64,000 bases of DNA from Prevotella sp. UBA2725 (GCA_002353825.1 DEKJ01000003.1:1-64000), one strand, 5' to 3'; counted from the first letter of the stretch, positions 9,258 to 17,265 are shown. Notes: generated from the letters alone by a model not told the origin. Program-made: numbers and translations.

Positions 9258-9973
9258 ATGTTTTGTAAGAAATGTGGTCATGAAAGACAAGCAGGAGAGA
9301 AGTTCTGCCCGGTGTGCGGAACTCCTTTCCCGGAAGAAGATGGCAATCAAGATGTAGTACCCAACGTGACCAGTACTAACCAAGACTCAGAAGAAAATGC
9401 CATTGATAACAATGTAGTTGCAGATACTCCCGCACGAAAAGAGCCAAGTCCGATCGTGAACAACTACAACGGCGGCAGCTATAGCCCAAGCAGTGAGCCC
9501 ACAAAATCAGCAATAAGCCCGCGCTGATAACATTTTGTGTCTTGATGCTTGTTGTAATATTCGGTGTTACAATTTCAGCTCTATCATCCTCTGGTAGCAG
9601 TGAGTCAAGTGCAGATAACACGGAGTCTGTTAATACCACGGACAATAGTGGGTCTGCTGAGCAGGGATCTGAAGATAATAACAACTCTTCATCAGTCCCC
9701 TCAGATTTGTCGTGGATTGTTGGCACATGGCGCGTTGATGCCGATGCAAATACCACCATACTACTTCAGATAGGGGACGGTAGGGCCATATGTCAATCAA
9801 CCATTACCAATGGTGGACAACCTGATACCTCCATAGGAACCTACTATATACAAGGCGATGTTATTCATGCAACATTTAATGATATGGGCGGCCTTGTGAC
9901 CACGTATCCCATTAACAGGAGTGATCAGACGATAGAGGCCGGTGACGGATTATCATTCTACAAAGTTAGATAA
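9258..9973 (+). pseudogene. Zinc-ribbon membrane protein, array member 8 (type A), frameshifted
   Basis: The first frame gives 89 residues with the type A ribbon (3-21) and an acidic linker, and stops at 9525-9527. Moving back one base at the A run near 9503-9506 joins it to an open frame that runs to 9973. That frame supplies the missing membrane segment (ALITFCVLMLVVIFGV) and a C-terminal domain of about 90 residues with a lipocalin-like SWIVGTWRVD start. So either one A has been lost or there is -1 slippage at the A-AAA codon. I treat it as a broken gene, because the last type B gene next to it is also interrupted. Confidence 0.65.
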
Positions 9974-9984
9974 CGGGTAATAAA

Positions 9985-10686
9985 ATGAAATGTAAATATT
10001 GTGGAGCAGAGCTGCCTAACGGCACTAATTTCTGCACCAACTGTGGTAGGGACCTCAGAAACTTGCGGAAATGCGTGAAGTGTGGCGAGATCATCGATGA
10101 TGACGCCACCTTCTGTCCTTTCTGCGGAACAGAGCAACCTGTATATCAGGAAGACAACAGTTCGAAGACAAAGCTTTACTGGATTATTCCTATCGTCGTG
10201 GTTATAGCGATAGCTGTAGGTGCTTTTCTTTATCTACATAGGGATAAGGCGCCGGAGCCTGTCAACACTTCAACGACTATGCCTCCGGAAGACAGTGATA
10301 CGACCGTAATTTCACCTCCCTAAGATGTAGATACTACTGCGCAGTCAAGTGATGATGAAAACAACACGGAGACAGATGAGTCTGAAGATGAATCGAACTC
10401 GGATACATACAACATGAGCTACTTCAATTACCTGTCCGAGAGAGATATCACAGAAGATGACTTGCAGAGCTTCATGAGTACCTTCAACATAAGCTCACGC
10501 CAGGATGCATGCAACTATTTACGCAATGCTATCTATGCAGTGCATGGCCTTCAGTTCGGTAAAGAGGCCTATAGCTCGTTCTTCAGCCAGTTTGAGGGTT
10601 ACAGTCCATCGCGTTCTGAGGTACCTTATTCTGAGTTGAACGACTACGAGAGAAATAACATCCAAGCGTTGAAGGATGCCCAATAA
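9985..10686 (+). pseudogene. Double zinc-ribbon membrane protein, array member 9 (type B), interrupted by a stop
   Basis: The double ribbon (3-48), membrane segment (about 62-80) and acidic linker are intact, but a TAA at 10321-10323 ends the frame after 112 residues. The same frame continues open without any further stop to 10686. That part continues the acidic linker (DVDTTAQSSDDENN) and then a helical domain of about 90 residues. This is a single nonsense change in a gene of 233 codons. The continued frame suggests that the loss is recent or that read-through occurs. Confidence 0.65.
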
Positions 10687-10689
10687 AGA

Positions 10690-10737
10690 AAAGAGTCCGC
10701 AAAATCGCACATCGAGTTTTGCGGACTCTTTCCATAA
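10690..10737 (+). terminator. Terminator closing the zinc-ribbon array
   Basis: A perfect 15-bp stem (AAAGAGTCCGCAAAA at 10690-10704 and its complement at 10717-10731) has a 12-base loop and lies 3 bp past the last array codon. Confidence 0.85.
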
Positions 10738-10754
10738 TACCTTTTTGATACTCT

Positions 10755-10834
10755 ATGATCTGTTTTGCTTTGCCTCGCTACGCGAACAGCGACCTTCGGT
10801 TCCCGTTTGTTTTCCCGCTCAATTTCGGCGTCAA
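10755..10834. repeat. 80-bp direct repeat, copy 1, left of the Fic gene
   Basis: This copy matches 12189-12268 over 80 bases with only a few differences; the two copies bracket the Fic gene. It includes a CGCTACGCGAACAGCG core. Confidence 0.75.
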
Positions 10835-10970
10835 AGGCAAAATAAATATTCATTTCAAACGTTATAATATGTGTCTAAAGGTGGACAGTGTTTACCTTTG
10901 AACTAATTATGGATTGCAGTTCATACTGCAATGTATTATTTGGCATTGAAATTTAAGCAGGGCAATAACA

Positions 10971-12128
10971 ATGAATAGTGGCAAGAAGGAAGGATACTTA
11001 GATTTTGAGGCCTATGAACAGGCTAAAGAACCACATACGAGGCAAAAGGCATCGGCATGGAGGACTGCTATAGGCTTGCAAGACGTAGATGGACTGAAAG
11101 TGTCTGACTATCTGCGTGAGACTGCTGCTAAGCATATTGAGGGCGATATCACCATTGATGAAGCTCGTAATATGATTAGGGAGTACTATGTCTCTAAGAC
11201 GTCACACGATGAGCAAGATAATGATGCCGAAGAGGCAGATATGGTATCTGCTAATATCACTAAACTGCTCAATGAGCAGTCTTTCTCTTTTACAGCAGGT
11301 GAGTTTCTTAATATCCATCGCCACATCTTTGAAGGAGTATTCAAGCATGCTGGTGAGATTCGGCCTTACGACATATCAAAGAAAGAATGGGTGCTACGTG
11401 GTGATACTGTACTCTATGGCCGTGCTCAAGATATCCTAAGAGCCTTGGAATATGATATTGAGCAAGAGCGTGAATTCGAATATAAGGGTTTGTCCACCGA
11501 CGAGATGGTAGACAACATCTGCCATTTTGTTTCTCTGTTATGGCAGAATCATCCTTTCCGTGAGGGCAATACCAGAGCAACGGCAGTGTTTATCATAAAG
11601 TATCTTCGCTCTTGTGGATTCAATGTCAACAATGACCTTTTTGCAGACAACTCGTGGTATTTCCGTAATGCGCTTGTCCGTGCCAACTATCGTAACATGG
11701 CAAAGGGTATTGATCCGGATATGTCGTTCTTGAATAAGTTCTTTCGCAACCTTCTTCTTGGTGAGCATCATGAACTTAAGAACCGCTACATGCTTATCAA
11801 CCCTCCTGAAGAATGGAAGTCAAAAGATAAAGAAGAGTTTACAGACCGACCAAGTACCGACCAAGTACCGACCATGTTGACCGATCAAGTAACAGAGTCT
11901 GAAAGAAGATTGATAAGGGCAATAGGCATGAATGAACTATCAGTAAAGGAACTGATGGAAGCTATTGGTCTGAAGCAACGAAGAAACTTCATGGTAAACT
12001 ACATTGAACCTTCAATCAAGGATGGTCTTGTTACTCTTCTTTATCCAGAGAGTCCACGTCATCCACGTCAAAAGTACAAGTTGACTGTAAAAGGGTTGGC
12101 GACTTACCAAGAATTGGAAAGCGATTAA
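10971..12128 (+). CDS. Fic-domain protein, probable nucleotidyltransferase (AMPylator)
   Basis: The 385-residue cytoplasmic protein holds a Fic core (about 105-260) with the catalytic motif HPFREGNTR at residues 194-202. This fits HxFx(D/E)GNxR, with Asn-Thr in place of the usual Gly-Arg step. Fic enzymes move AMP or another nucleotide part from ATP to target proteins. Residues about 55-75 (GDITIDEARNMIREYY) resemble the VbhA-type antitoxin helix, so inhibition may be built in. Residues about 310-385 form a winged-helix-like tail, which may mean DNA binding and autoregulation. It stands alone between two 80-bp direct repeats, after the array terminator, and may have been inserted as a cassette. 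Whether it is a toxin is unknown. Confidence 0.85.
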   Translation: MNSGKKEGYLDFEAYEQAKEPHTRQKASAWRTAIGLQDVDGLKVSDYLRETAAKHIEGDITIDEARNMIREYYVSKTSHDEQDNDAEEADMVSANITKLLNEQSFSFTAGEFLNIHRHIFEGVFKHAGEIRPYDISKKEWVLRGDTVLYGRAQDILRALEYDIEQEREFEYKGLSTDEMVDNICHFVSLLWQNHPFREGNTRATAVFIIKYLRSCGFNVNNDLFADNSWYFRNALVRANYRNMAKGIDPDMSFLNKFFRNLLLGEHHELKNRYMLINPPEEWKSKDKEEFTDRPSTDQVPTMLTDQVTESERRLIRAIGMNELSVKELMEAIGLKQRRNFMVNYIEPSIKDGLVTLLYPESPRHPRQKYKLTVKGLATYQELESD

Positions 12129-12188
12129 TGCCAGTTTCCCATATTATTCATCGTTCTTCTACAGTTGTGGCGAATGCCCTGATACCCC

Positions 12189-12268
12189 ATGATATGTTTT
12201 GCTTTACCTCGCTACGCGAACAGCGACCTTCGGTTCCCACTTGTTTTCCCGCCTTATTTTGGTGTCAA
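12189..12268. repeat. 80-bp direct repeat, copy 2, right of the Fic gene
   Basis: It is the second copy of the segment at 10755-10834, in the same orientation, 61 bp after the Fic stop codon. Confidence 0.75.
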
Positions 12269-12325
12269 GATAAACGAAATATCAGGGACATATCAAGGAA
12301 GATGTGTTTTCCCATTGTTTTCCCT

Positions 12326-12368
12326 AAAAGAAAATCAGCAACCTAAGAATCGTCTTAAGTTGCTGATT
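12326..12368 (-). terminator. Original terminator of the CAT tRNA, now separated from it
   Basis: AATCAGCAACCTAAGA at 12333 pairs with the segment ending at 12368. On the reverse strand a T-rich run (complement of 12326-12335) follows. It sits directly beyond the tRNA 3' fragment at 12370, where the tRNA ended before the element came in. Confidence 0.6.
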
Positions 12369-12369
12369 A

Positions 12370-12417
12370 TCAGTGTGGACCAGCTAGGGCTTGAACCTAG
12401 GACCTCCAGATTATGAG
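12370..12417. repeat. Left attachment site: 48-bp copy of the tRNA 3' half
   Basis: This is identical over 48 bases to 28019-28066. It carries the 3' side of a CAT-anticodon tRNA (from the anticodon loop through the T arm and acceptor 3' strand, reverse strand) but no 5' half. It is therefore the leftover chromosomal end of the target gene at the left junction of the element. Confidence 0.9.
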
Positions 12418-12529
12418 ACCAATATAATGATATTTCGTGATAGTCTATAATTCGTAACTATACTGATGGTCAATGAGTTATATCTTTACGATTTTCACTG
12501 AAACTCACAAAATACCCCTAACTGAAATA

Positions 12530-12554
12530 GTTTGTTTACGCATTGTTTACGCAA
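12530..12554. promoter_or_regulatory. Putative integrase arm-type sites, left end
   Basis: Two TTTACGCA units 13 bp apart form a 25-bp block that is repeated exactly at 27951-27975 by the right end, in the same orientation. Tyrosine integrases of this type bind such arm sites during excision; the role here is inferred from position. Confidence 0.6.
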
Positions 12555-12598
12555 CTGGGCTCCAGACTAATCACCATAAAAGCAGAAAAACTATAGTA

Positions 12599-12692
12599 GA
12601 AAGCATATAAAAATATTAAATATTACACTTTTTATATCAGAAAGCATGTAATTTGCAAATAATATTGTAATTTTGCATTCGAAAGAATATAA
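12599..12692 (+). promoter_or_regulatory. Promoter and triple operator of the hip operon
   Basis: Three copies of GAAAGMATRTAA (12599-12610, 12640-12651, 12681-12692) are spaced exactly 41 bp apart, about four helical turns. The promoter TAATTTTG near 12668 lies between the second and third copies. This is the layout expected for autorepression by the HipB-like protein encoded directly downstream; binding is inferred. Confidence 0.55.
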
Positions 12693-12697
12693 TTTAT

Positions 12698-12901
12698 ATG
12701 GAGAAGACAAAGTTATCAAAGGTGGTAAAGGATTTGCGCAAGGAATATGGTCTTACGCAAGAAGACCTTGCAATGAAGTCTGGCGTAGGCTTGTGCTTTG
12801 TACGCAATCTGGAACAGGGGAAGTCGACGTTAAGAATGGATAAGGTCAACCAACTACTTGATTTGTTTAACTACGAACTTACAGCAACTAAAAAGCAATG
12901 A
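12698..12901 (+). CDS. hipB: HipB-like XRE-family antitoxin and repressor
   Basis: The 67-residue protein is almost entirely one helix-turn-helix domain of the XRE/HipB type (LRKEYGLTQEDLAMKSGVGLCFVRNLEQGK, about 13-42), ending in a short basic tail. HipB proteins bind the operon's operators and help to hold the kinase toxin inactive. Its stop overlaps the start of the next gene by four bases (ATGA), which indicates coupled translation. Three spaced repeats directly upstream are the likely operators. Confidence 0.85.
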   Translation: MEKTKLSKVVKDLRKEYGLTQEDLAMKSGVGLCFVRNLEQGKSTLRMDKVNQLLDLFNYELTATKKQ

Positions 12902-13236
12902 GACAAGCTGAGATTTATCGAAAGGATGCCCTTGCTGGCATCTTGACAGAAGATGGTGGCGAATACCGTTTCTGTTATGATGAAGCGTATCTCAAACGTG
13001 AAGATGCGCTACCTGTAAGTCTGACACTCCCATTACAAACGGAGACATTCGTAAGTCCTGTACTATTCCCGTTCTTTGACGGGTTGATACCAGAAGGATG
13101 GCTGCTTGATGTGGCACTACGCAATACCGACATCAGCATTCTTGACCGTATGTCGCTATTGTTGTTATGCTGTAAGGAGTGTATCGGTTCTGTCAGTGTA
13201 GTGCCTATAAATAAGGAAGGAGGCGACAATGTGTAA
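12898..13236 (+). CDS. HipA N-subdomain as a separate small protein (HipS-like)
   Basis: The 112-residue protein corresponds to the N-terminal 'couple_hipA' subdomain of HipA (AEIYRKDALAGILTED, then a PVSLTLPLQ and FFDGLIPEGW segment). In this operon it is a free protein and not part of the kinase. In the described HipBST systems this small protein, HipS, acts as the antitoxin to the kinase HipT; length and gene order fit. The frame overlaps the upstream gene by 4 bp and the downstream gene by 8 bp. Confidence 0.8.
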   Translation: MRQAEIYRKDALAGILTEDGGEYRFCYDEAYLKREDALPVSLTLPLQTETFVSPVLFPFFDGLIPEGWLLDVALRNTDISILDRMSLLLLCCKECIGSVSVVPINKEGGDNV

Positions 13237-14158
13237 ATGTCTGTATTGCTATAAGGAATTGAAAGAAGGTCAGAAAGACTTTCATCCAAGTTGTGCCCGA
13301 AAATTCTTTGGAACAAAGGATGTGCCCTTGCTGGAGTACAAACATGAAGAGCTCGACCAATTAGCCGAGCAGGTAATTCGTGCTCAAACATCTCTGACAG
13401 GCGTTCAACCCAAATTGTCTCTGAACCTCGACAGACATGATGGCTGTAGCCGACTGACTATCGTAGGACTTTGGGGAGATTACATCTTCAAGCCACAAAC
13501 GGAGAATTACGAGCAGTTGCCCGAAAATGAGGATTTGACGATGCACCTTGCGGAAGCCGCAAAGATTAGCGTGGTGCCTCATAGTCTTATCCGTTTGGCT
13601 GATGGAAAACTTGGGTACATCACAAAGCGTATTGACCGCACCGAAAATGGTGAGAAGATAGACATGGAAGACATGTGCCAACTCACGCTGCACCCTACGG
13701 AATACAAATATAAAGGATCGCATGAGCAGATTGCCAAGACAATCTTGCAGTACAGCAACACACCAAAACTCGATCTCACGAACTACATGCAGTTGCTACT
13801 CTTCTGTTTTGTCACAGGCAACAACGACATGCACCTGAAGAACTTCTCGCTTTATCGACCTGCTGAGGACTATCAACTGACGCCAGCTTATGACCTGCTG
13901 AATGTTGCCATTGCCAATCCGAAGGACAAGGAGGAATTGGCACTTACTCTTGCGGGAAAGAAGACAAAACTCCGTTTGGCAGACTTCCTGAATGCTGCAA
14001 AGACAATGGGACTGGAAGAAAATGTTGTACAGCGTCTCGTTGCAGGGCTTCATAAGGTGTTTCCAAAATGGCAACAGCTCATAAAAGATTCCTTCCTCAG
14101 CGAAGATCAAAAACAGATGTATGAAGAACTGGTAATTGCGCGATTGGATAGGTTATAG
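13229..14158 (+). CDS. hipA: HipA-like serine/threonine kinase toxin without the N-subdomain (HipT-like)
   Basis: The 309-residue kinase keeps the flexible Gly/Ser loop (TSLTGVQPK, 54-62), the catalytic loop GNND.HLKN (197-205) and the metal-binding region TPAYDLLN (218-225). Known members phosphorylate aminoacyl-tRNA synthetases (HipA acts on GltX, HipT on TrpS), halting translation. An extra N-terminal CxxC...C segment (residues 2-22) looks like a small zinc-binding knuckle. The missing N-subdomain is supplied by the gene upstream. As cargo of a mobile element it may serve for stability or phage defence. Confidence 0.85.
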   Translation: MCKCLYCYKELKEGQKDFHPSCARKFFGTKDVPLLEYKHEELDQLAEQVIRAQTSLTGVQPKLSLNLDRHDGCSRLTIVGLWGDYIFKPQTENYEQLPENEDLTMHLAEAAKISVVPHSLIRLADGKLGYITKRIDRTENGEKIDMEDMCQLTLHPTEYKYKGSHEQIAKTILQYSNTPKLDLTNYMQLLLFCFVTGNNDMHLKNFSLYRPAEDYQLTPAYDLLNVAIANPKDKEELALTLAGKKTKLRLADFLNAAKTMGLEENVVQRLVAGLHKVFPKWQQLIKDSFLSEDQKQMYEELVIARLDRL

Positions 14159-14168
14159 AAATTAATTC

Positions 14169-14187
14169 GAGTATGATTTTCATACTC
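14169..14187 (+). terminator. Hairpin after the hip operon
   Basis: GAGTATG at 14169-14175 pairs with CATACTC at 14181-14187, with a TTTT-containing loop. There is no long T run after it, so termination is uncertain. Confidence 0.35.
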
Positions 14188-14266
14188 TACCCAAGTATGA
14201 TAGTTAAAGATACTCAAAGGCACGCATTTTTATGCGGATAGACAGGAATAATTGAAATAAATAGAG

Positions 14267-14275
14267 TACCTTTGC
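14267..14275 (+). promoter_or_regulatory. -7 box of the candidate RNA upstream of the integrase
   Basis: TACCTTTGC matches TAnnTTTG. No clear -33 TTTG is present at the right distance. Confidence 0.45.
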
Positions 14276-14279
14276 ATCG

Positions 14280-14560
14280 CATTAGCATTTAGAGTGGGCC
14301 ATGAACGAAATGTTGCTCTTCTTGTTTTGACAGGAAAGTGAGTCTGCTCTCCAGAACATGAACTGGTAAAAATACATTCCGATGGTCGTCGTGCGGAGAG
14401 AGTATAGTCGGACATTACTCTACTTAACTCCACATGAAAGGCTCTTCAGGGGGTGAGACCGATTAGCATAAGCCCGGTTCCCAAACAGCGACAGAAGAGA
14501 CCGAGATTGCACAGCTGCATTTGATTATTGCTTCGGCAATGGTCAAACGCAGTTGTTTTT
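14280..14560 (+). ncRNA. Candidate structured RNA of about 280 nt before the integrase
   Basis: The 479-bp interval between hipA and the integrase has no supported gene. It starts with a -7 box and ends in a very strong terminator. The order GGAAAGT (near 14334), ACTCCAC (near 14427) and ACAGAA (near 14491) is reminiscent of the conserved core of RNase P RNA, and GTCT near 14343 could pair with AGAC near 14498 as a P4-like helix. That likeness is weak and may be chance. It could also be a regulatory leader of the integrase. Confidence 0.4.
14512..14560 (+). terminator. Strong terminator between the candidate RNA and the integrase
   Basis: A stem of about 20 bp (14512-14531 with 14536-14555) is closed by a TTCG tetraloop and followed by TTTTT. 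Confidence 0.85.
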
Positions 14561-14637
14561 GTATATACCCATGTACTGAAATGACTGCATGTGTGAGAGT
14601 TCAACATGTTCAACAATTTTAAATCATTTCAGTAGTC

Positions 14638-16128
14638 ATGAAACTAACAAAATCTCTACCAGTCATTAAGGAGCGTAATTGCAATGCTTCTTTAGTTCTT
14701 GACACTCGTACCAATCGTAAGAATGTGAGTGAGTACCCTCTGGCCATCCGATTCACGGTTGACCGCAAGTTCTTCTATCATCAAGTCGGAGGTTCCTATT
14801 CTGAGAAACGTTTTTCTGACATCTGTACTGCTACTAAAAGTTCTTCGGAAAACTATAAGGAGCAGAAGATGTGGCGCGAAGAAATCGTTCCGAAATACAA
14901 GGACATGCTAGTCAACCTCAACAAAGGTACTCCTTTCACTTATGAAATGGTACGCGTGGCTGTCACCACAGGCAATGCCAACATTGAGGTTGCCAAAGAA
15001 GATAACTCCTTTATCGGAATATGGCAAGAGTACATCTATCATCTTCAGAACGACGATAATGGCAAGCGATATTCCACAAGCGACAGCTACATCAGCGCAT
15101 TGAATTCCTTCCAGAAGTTCTTGGGAAAGGATGCCATCAAAGGATTTGGTATCAGTGTGACTGAAATACAGAAATGGAAGGATGCTATGTGTAACGCAGT
15201 TGTTGTCAAGAATGGCAAAACTAAAAGAGAACTATCAGATGCGACAATTGGCCTTTATCTCCGTTCCTGCCGCACGATATGGAATCTCTGCCGCAGTCAG
15301 GGCTATCTGCTAGATGTCCCTTATCCATTCTCCAATAAGAAAGAAAAAAATCTGGTGGTCATCCCGCGAGGCAAGGTGAAGAAGAAGGTCTATCTGAAGC
15401 GAGAGCAGTTCACAGAACTCTATAATGTGTTTATCAATAAGAAGTACCCCGAAACATGGAAGAAGGGCTATGCCGAACGAGCACATTATTCGCTCGGTCT
15501 GTTCTTGGTGCAGTATCTCTGCAATGGATTCAACATGGCCGATGCCGCACGTCTGCAATACAACGACTATTACTTCCAGACAGGAAGAAGGGCATTCCTC
15601 TTCAACCGTAAGAAGACTGCTGACAGAAGTGCCAACGGTTCCGAAGTTGTCATCCCTATCATTGAGCCGTTGCAGGTTATTCTTGATGAGATTGCAGCGC
15701 CTCCTACTCTTGGAGGATATGTTTTCCCTCAGATATTCAAGGGTGAGACAAGTGAGAAAGAACGTCGGAAACTGACCTCTCAGGAAAACTCCAACATAAA
15801 AGACCGTGTTACCAAGATATGTCATGACGTTCTTGGATGGGACGAAGCAATACAACCCTCTGGTACCTGGTGCCGCCATTCGTTTGCCACAAACCTCCGT
15901 AATGCTGGTGTGGAAAAGACTTACATTGATGAAAGTATGGGCCACTCCCGCAATTCAAATGACATGACCAATGTTTATCTGGACACATACCCGATTGAAA
16001 TGCAGATGGAGTACAACTCCAAACTGCTTGTTCTCGATAAGGAATCAGCCGAGCGGGATGAACTGATGACAAGACTCTCGAAGTTGTCAAATCAGGAGCT
16101 TGCACAACTTCTCGCAAAAGTCATGTAG
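14638..16128 (+). CDS. int: Tyrosine-type site-specific recombinase (integrase)
   Basis: The 496-residue protein has an N-terminal arm-binding region, a SAM-like core-binding domain (about 120-240) and a C-terminal catalytic domain. Visible catalytic residues are Arg in the NMADAARL segment (near 308), the RH pair in WCRHSFAT (near 412), the His in MGHS (near 433) and a Tyr in the NVYLDTYP segment (about 445). At nearly 500 residues it is longer than the usual 400-residue Bacteroidetes integrase. It should recombine the 48-bp tRNA-derived att sites at both ends of the element. It lies 2.2 kb from the left end behind a structured RNA candidate. Confidence 0.92.
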   Translation: MKLTKSLPVIKERNCNASLVLDTRTNRKNVSEYPLAIRFTVDRKFFYHQVGGSYSEKRFSDICTATKSSSENYKEQKMWREEIVPKYKDMLVNLNKGTPFTYEMVRVAVTTGNANIEVAKEDNSFIGIWQEYIYHLQNDDNGKRYSTSDSYISALNSFQKFLGKDAIKGFGISVTEIQKWKDAMCNAVVVKNGKTKRELSDATIGLYLRSCRTIWNLCRSQGYLLDVPYPFSNKKEKNLVVIPRGKVKKKVYLKREQFTELYNVFINKKYPETWKKGYAERAHYSLGLFLVQYLCNGFNMADAARLQYNDYYFQTGRRAFLFNRKKTADRSANGSEVVIPIIEPLQVILDEIAAPPTLGGYVFPQIFKGETSEKERRKLTSQENSNIKDRVTKICHDVLGWDEAIQPSGTWCRHSFATNLRNAGVEKTYIDESMGHSRNSNDMTNVYLDTYPIEMQMEYNSKLLVLDKESAERDELMTRLSKLSNQELAQLLAKVM

Positions 16129-16147
16129 TACCTATATAATAAAATGT

Positions 16148-17197
16148 ATGAAGAATATACTTGAAGCGCTAATGAATGTGAGCAATTTCCCCGAATTGCG
16201 AGAAAGAGCATCACTCTGCATCTGTTTTTGGAAGGCAGAGCATGAAGATGTCTATACGGATTTTAAGAACAAGATGGATAACATCAGCACAGGAGACCTG
16301 TCTGCATTGGAAGAAATGTTCAGTCTTGCCAGTGATTGCTTGTCTGATAAGGCAGCGGGCATGACAACATCTTCATTGCCTGGCTACGGGACTGCCGAAG
16401 GGATTTGGCAAAACCTTCCTCAATACGCCAAGTCCTATATTGCTGAAACGAGCAAAAAGGATGGTAAGGCGACCAAGGAGGATTGTCTTTCTTTGATAGA
16501 AGAATCCGTTGACTACATGAACACATGTATGTCGTTCGTTCCATCGTTTGTGAACAATTTAAAGGTAAAAGCCATGGATGAAGAGAATGATGTCATTCGA
16601 TGCATGTACTATTACATGATGTTTGATGGCGGCTCAACAAAGATGATTGAGACATTGAATAGCATTATGAATGAAGACATTCTTGACCAAGAGGATTTGA
16701 CCATGATTCGTGGTGCAGTCGGCTTTATGGTTCCAGACAGCATCAATCTCGGTGTGGAGACAAAGGAATCATGGGGAAAGGTTGCAAACTCATGTGACCC
16801 TGAAATATGGAAGGACATCAGCTATGAACTTAGTAAGTCTGATGGCAACCGTGGAAGAAAGGTTGAAGTCAAATGTATTGACAACCTACTAATAGGGAAC
16901 AAGTCTGCATTGAAAGAAAAGATCCTTCTTTTTACTGAAGAGAATCCTGGACCAATCTGTTTGGCGTACCTATTGAAGGCGTTAACAATGGCTGATGCTG
17001 TCAAGAAGAATATCAGTTATGCAACTTTCCATCGTGCCATTGAACAGTTTACTGGACGAAAGATTGGGATTGACACTCCTCAGAAACGCTATGGCGAATT
17101 GAAAGACTTTGAATTTCATGGACCACAGAAGGGAAGTTGGGCTAGGGCTAAAGCCATTATATATCATTGGTCTGATATATTTGCATCAGTAGTGTAA
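16148..17197 (+). CDS. Uncharacterised protein after the integrase
   Basis: The 349-residue soluble protein is mostly helical and has no signal peptide or membrane segment. The ATG at 16148 is preferred over an in-frame ATG at 16100, because the latter lies inside the integrase gene. It has a Cys/Met-rich middle part and a C-terminal FHRAIEQFTGRKIGI...Y segment that could contact nucleic acid. Genes of this size often follow integrases in Bacteroidetes elements (DUF6043 is one possibility I cannot confirm). No function is assigned. Confidence 0.7.
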   Translation: MKNILEALMNVSNFPELRERASLCICFWKAEHEDVYTDFKNKMDNISTGDLSALEEMFSLASDCLSDKAAGMTTSSLPGYGTAEGIWQNLPQYAKSYIAETSKKDGKATKEDCLSLIEESVDYMNTCMSFVPSFVNNLKVKAMDEENDVIRCMYYYMMFDGGSTKMIETLNSIMNEDILDQEDLTMIRGAVGFMVPDSINLGVETKESWGKVANSCDPEIWKDISYELSKSDGNRGRKVEVKCIDNLLIGNKSALKEKILLFTEENPGPICLAYLLKALTMADAVKKNISYATFHRAIEQFTGRKIGIDTPQKRYGELKDFEFHGPQKGSWARAKAIIYHWSDIFASVV

Positions 17198-17224
17198 GAC
17201 CCACTTCATAACTTTTTTACATGA

Positions 17225-17265
17225 TAAGCAGATAATCGGTGTAATGCTGATTGTCTGCTTATTTT
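17225..17265 (+). terminator. Terminator after the integrase-linked gene
   Basis: TAAGCAGATAATC at 17225 pairs with GATTGTCTGCTTA at 17249-17261 (one mismatch), followed by a T-rich run. Confidence 0.7.

Larger units (their letters stand above)
1880..10686 (+). repeat. Tandem array of nine paralogous zinc-ribbon genes
   Basis: Gene starts at 1880, 2869, 3653, 4815, 5653, 6930, 8236, 9258 and 9985 share one of two conserved 5' parts. Type A begins MFCKKCGHER; type B begins MKCKYCG and carries about 170 bases of nearly identical DNA. Spacings are mostly 7-30 bp, which suggests a single transcript ending at the terminator at 10690-10737. The 3' parts are unrelated. Confidence 0.85.

Noticed and set aside
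10414..10686. Independent 90-residue gene starting at the ATG at 10414
   Set aside because: It lies in the same frame as array member 9 and is preceded by uninterrupted codons back to the TAA, so it is the tail of that gene.
12370..12417. A second tRNA gene at the left end
   Set aside because: Only the 3' half is present; there is no acceptor 5' strand or D arm, so it is an att remnant.
14280..14560. Firm call of an RNase P RNA
   Set aside because: Only short motifs agree and the length is below that of normal bacterial RNase P RNA; kept only as an unproven likeness.
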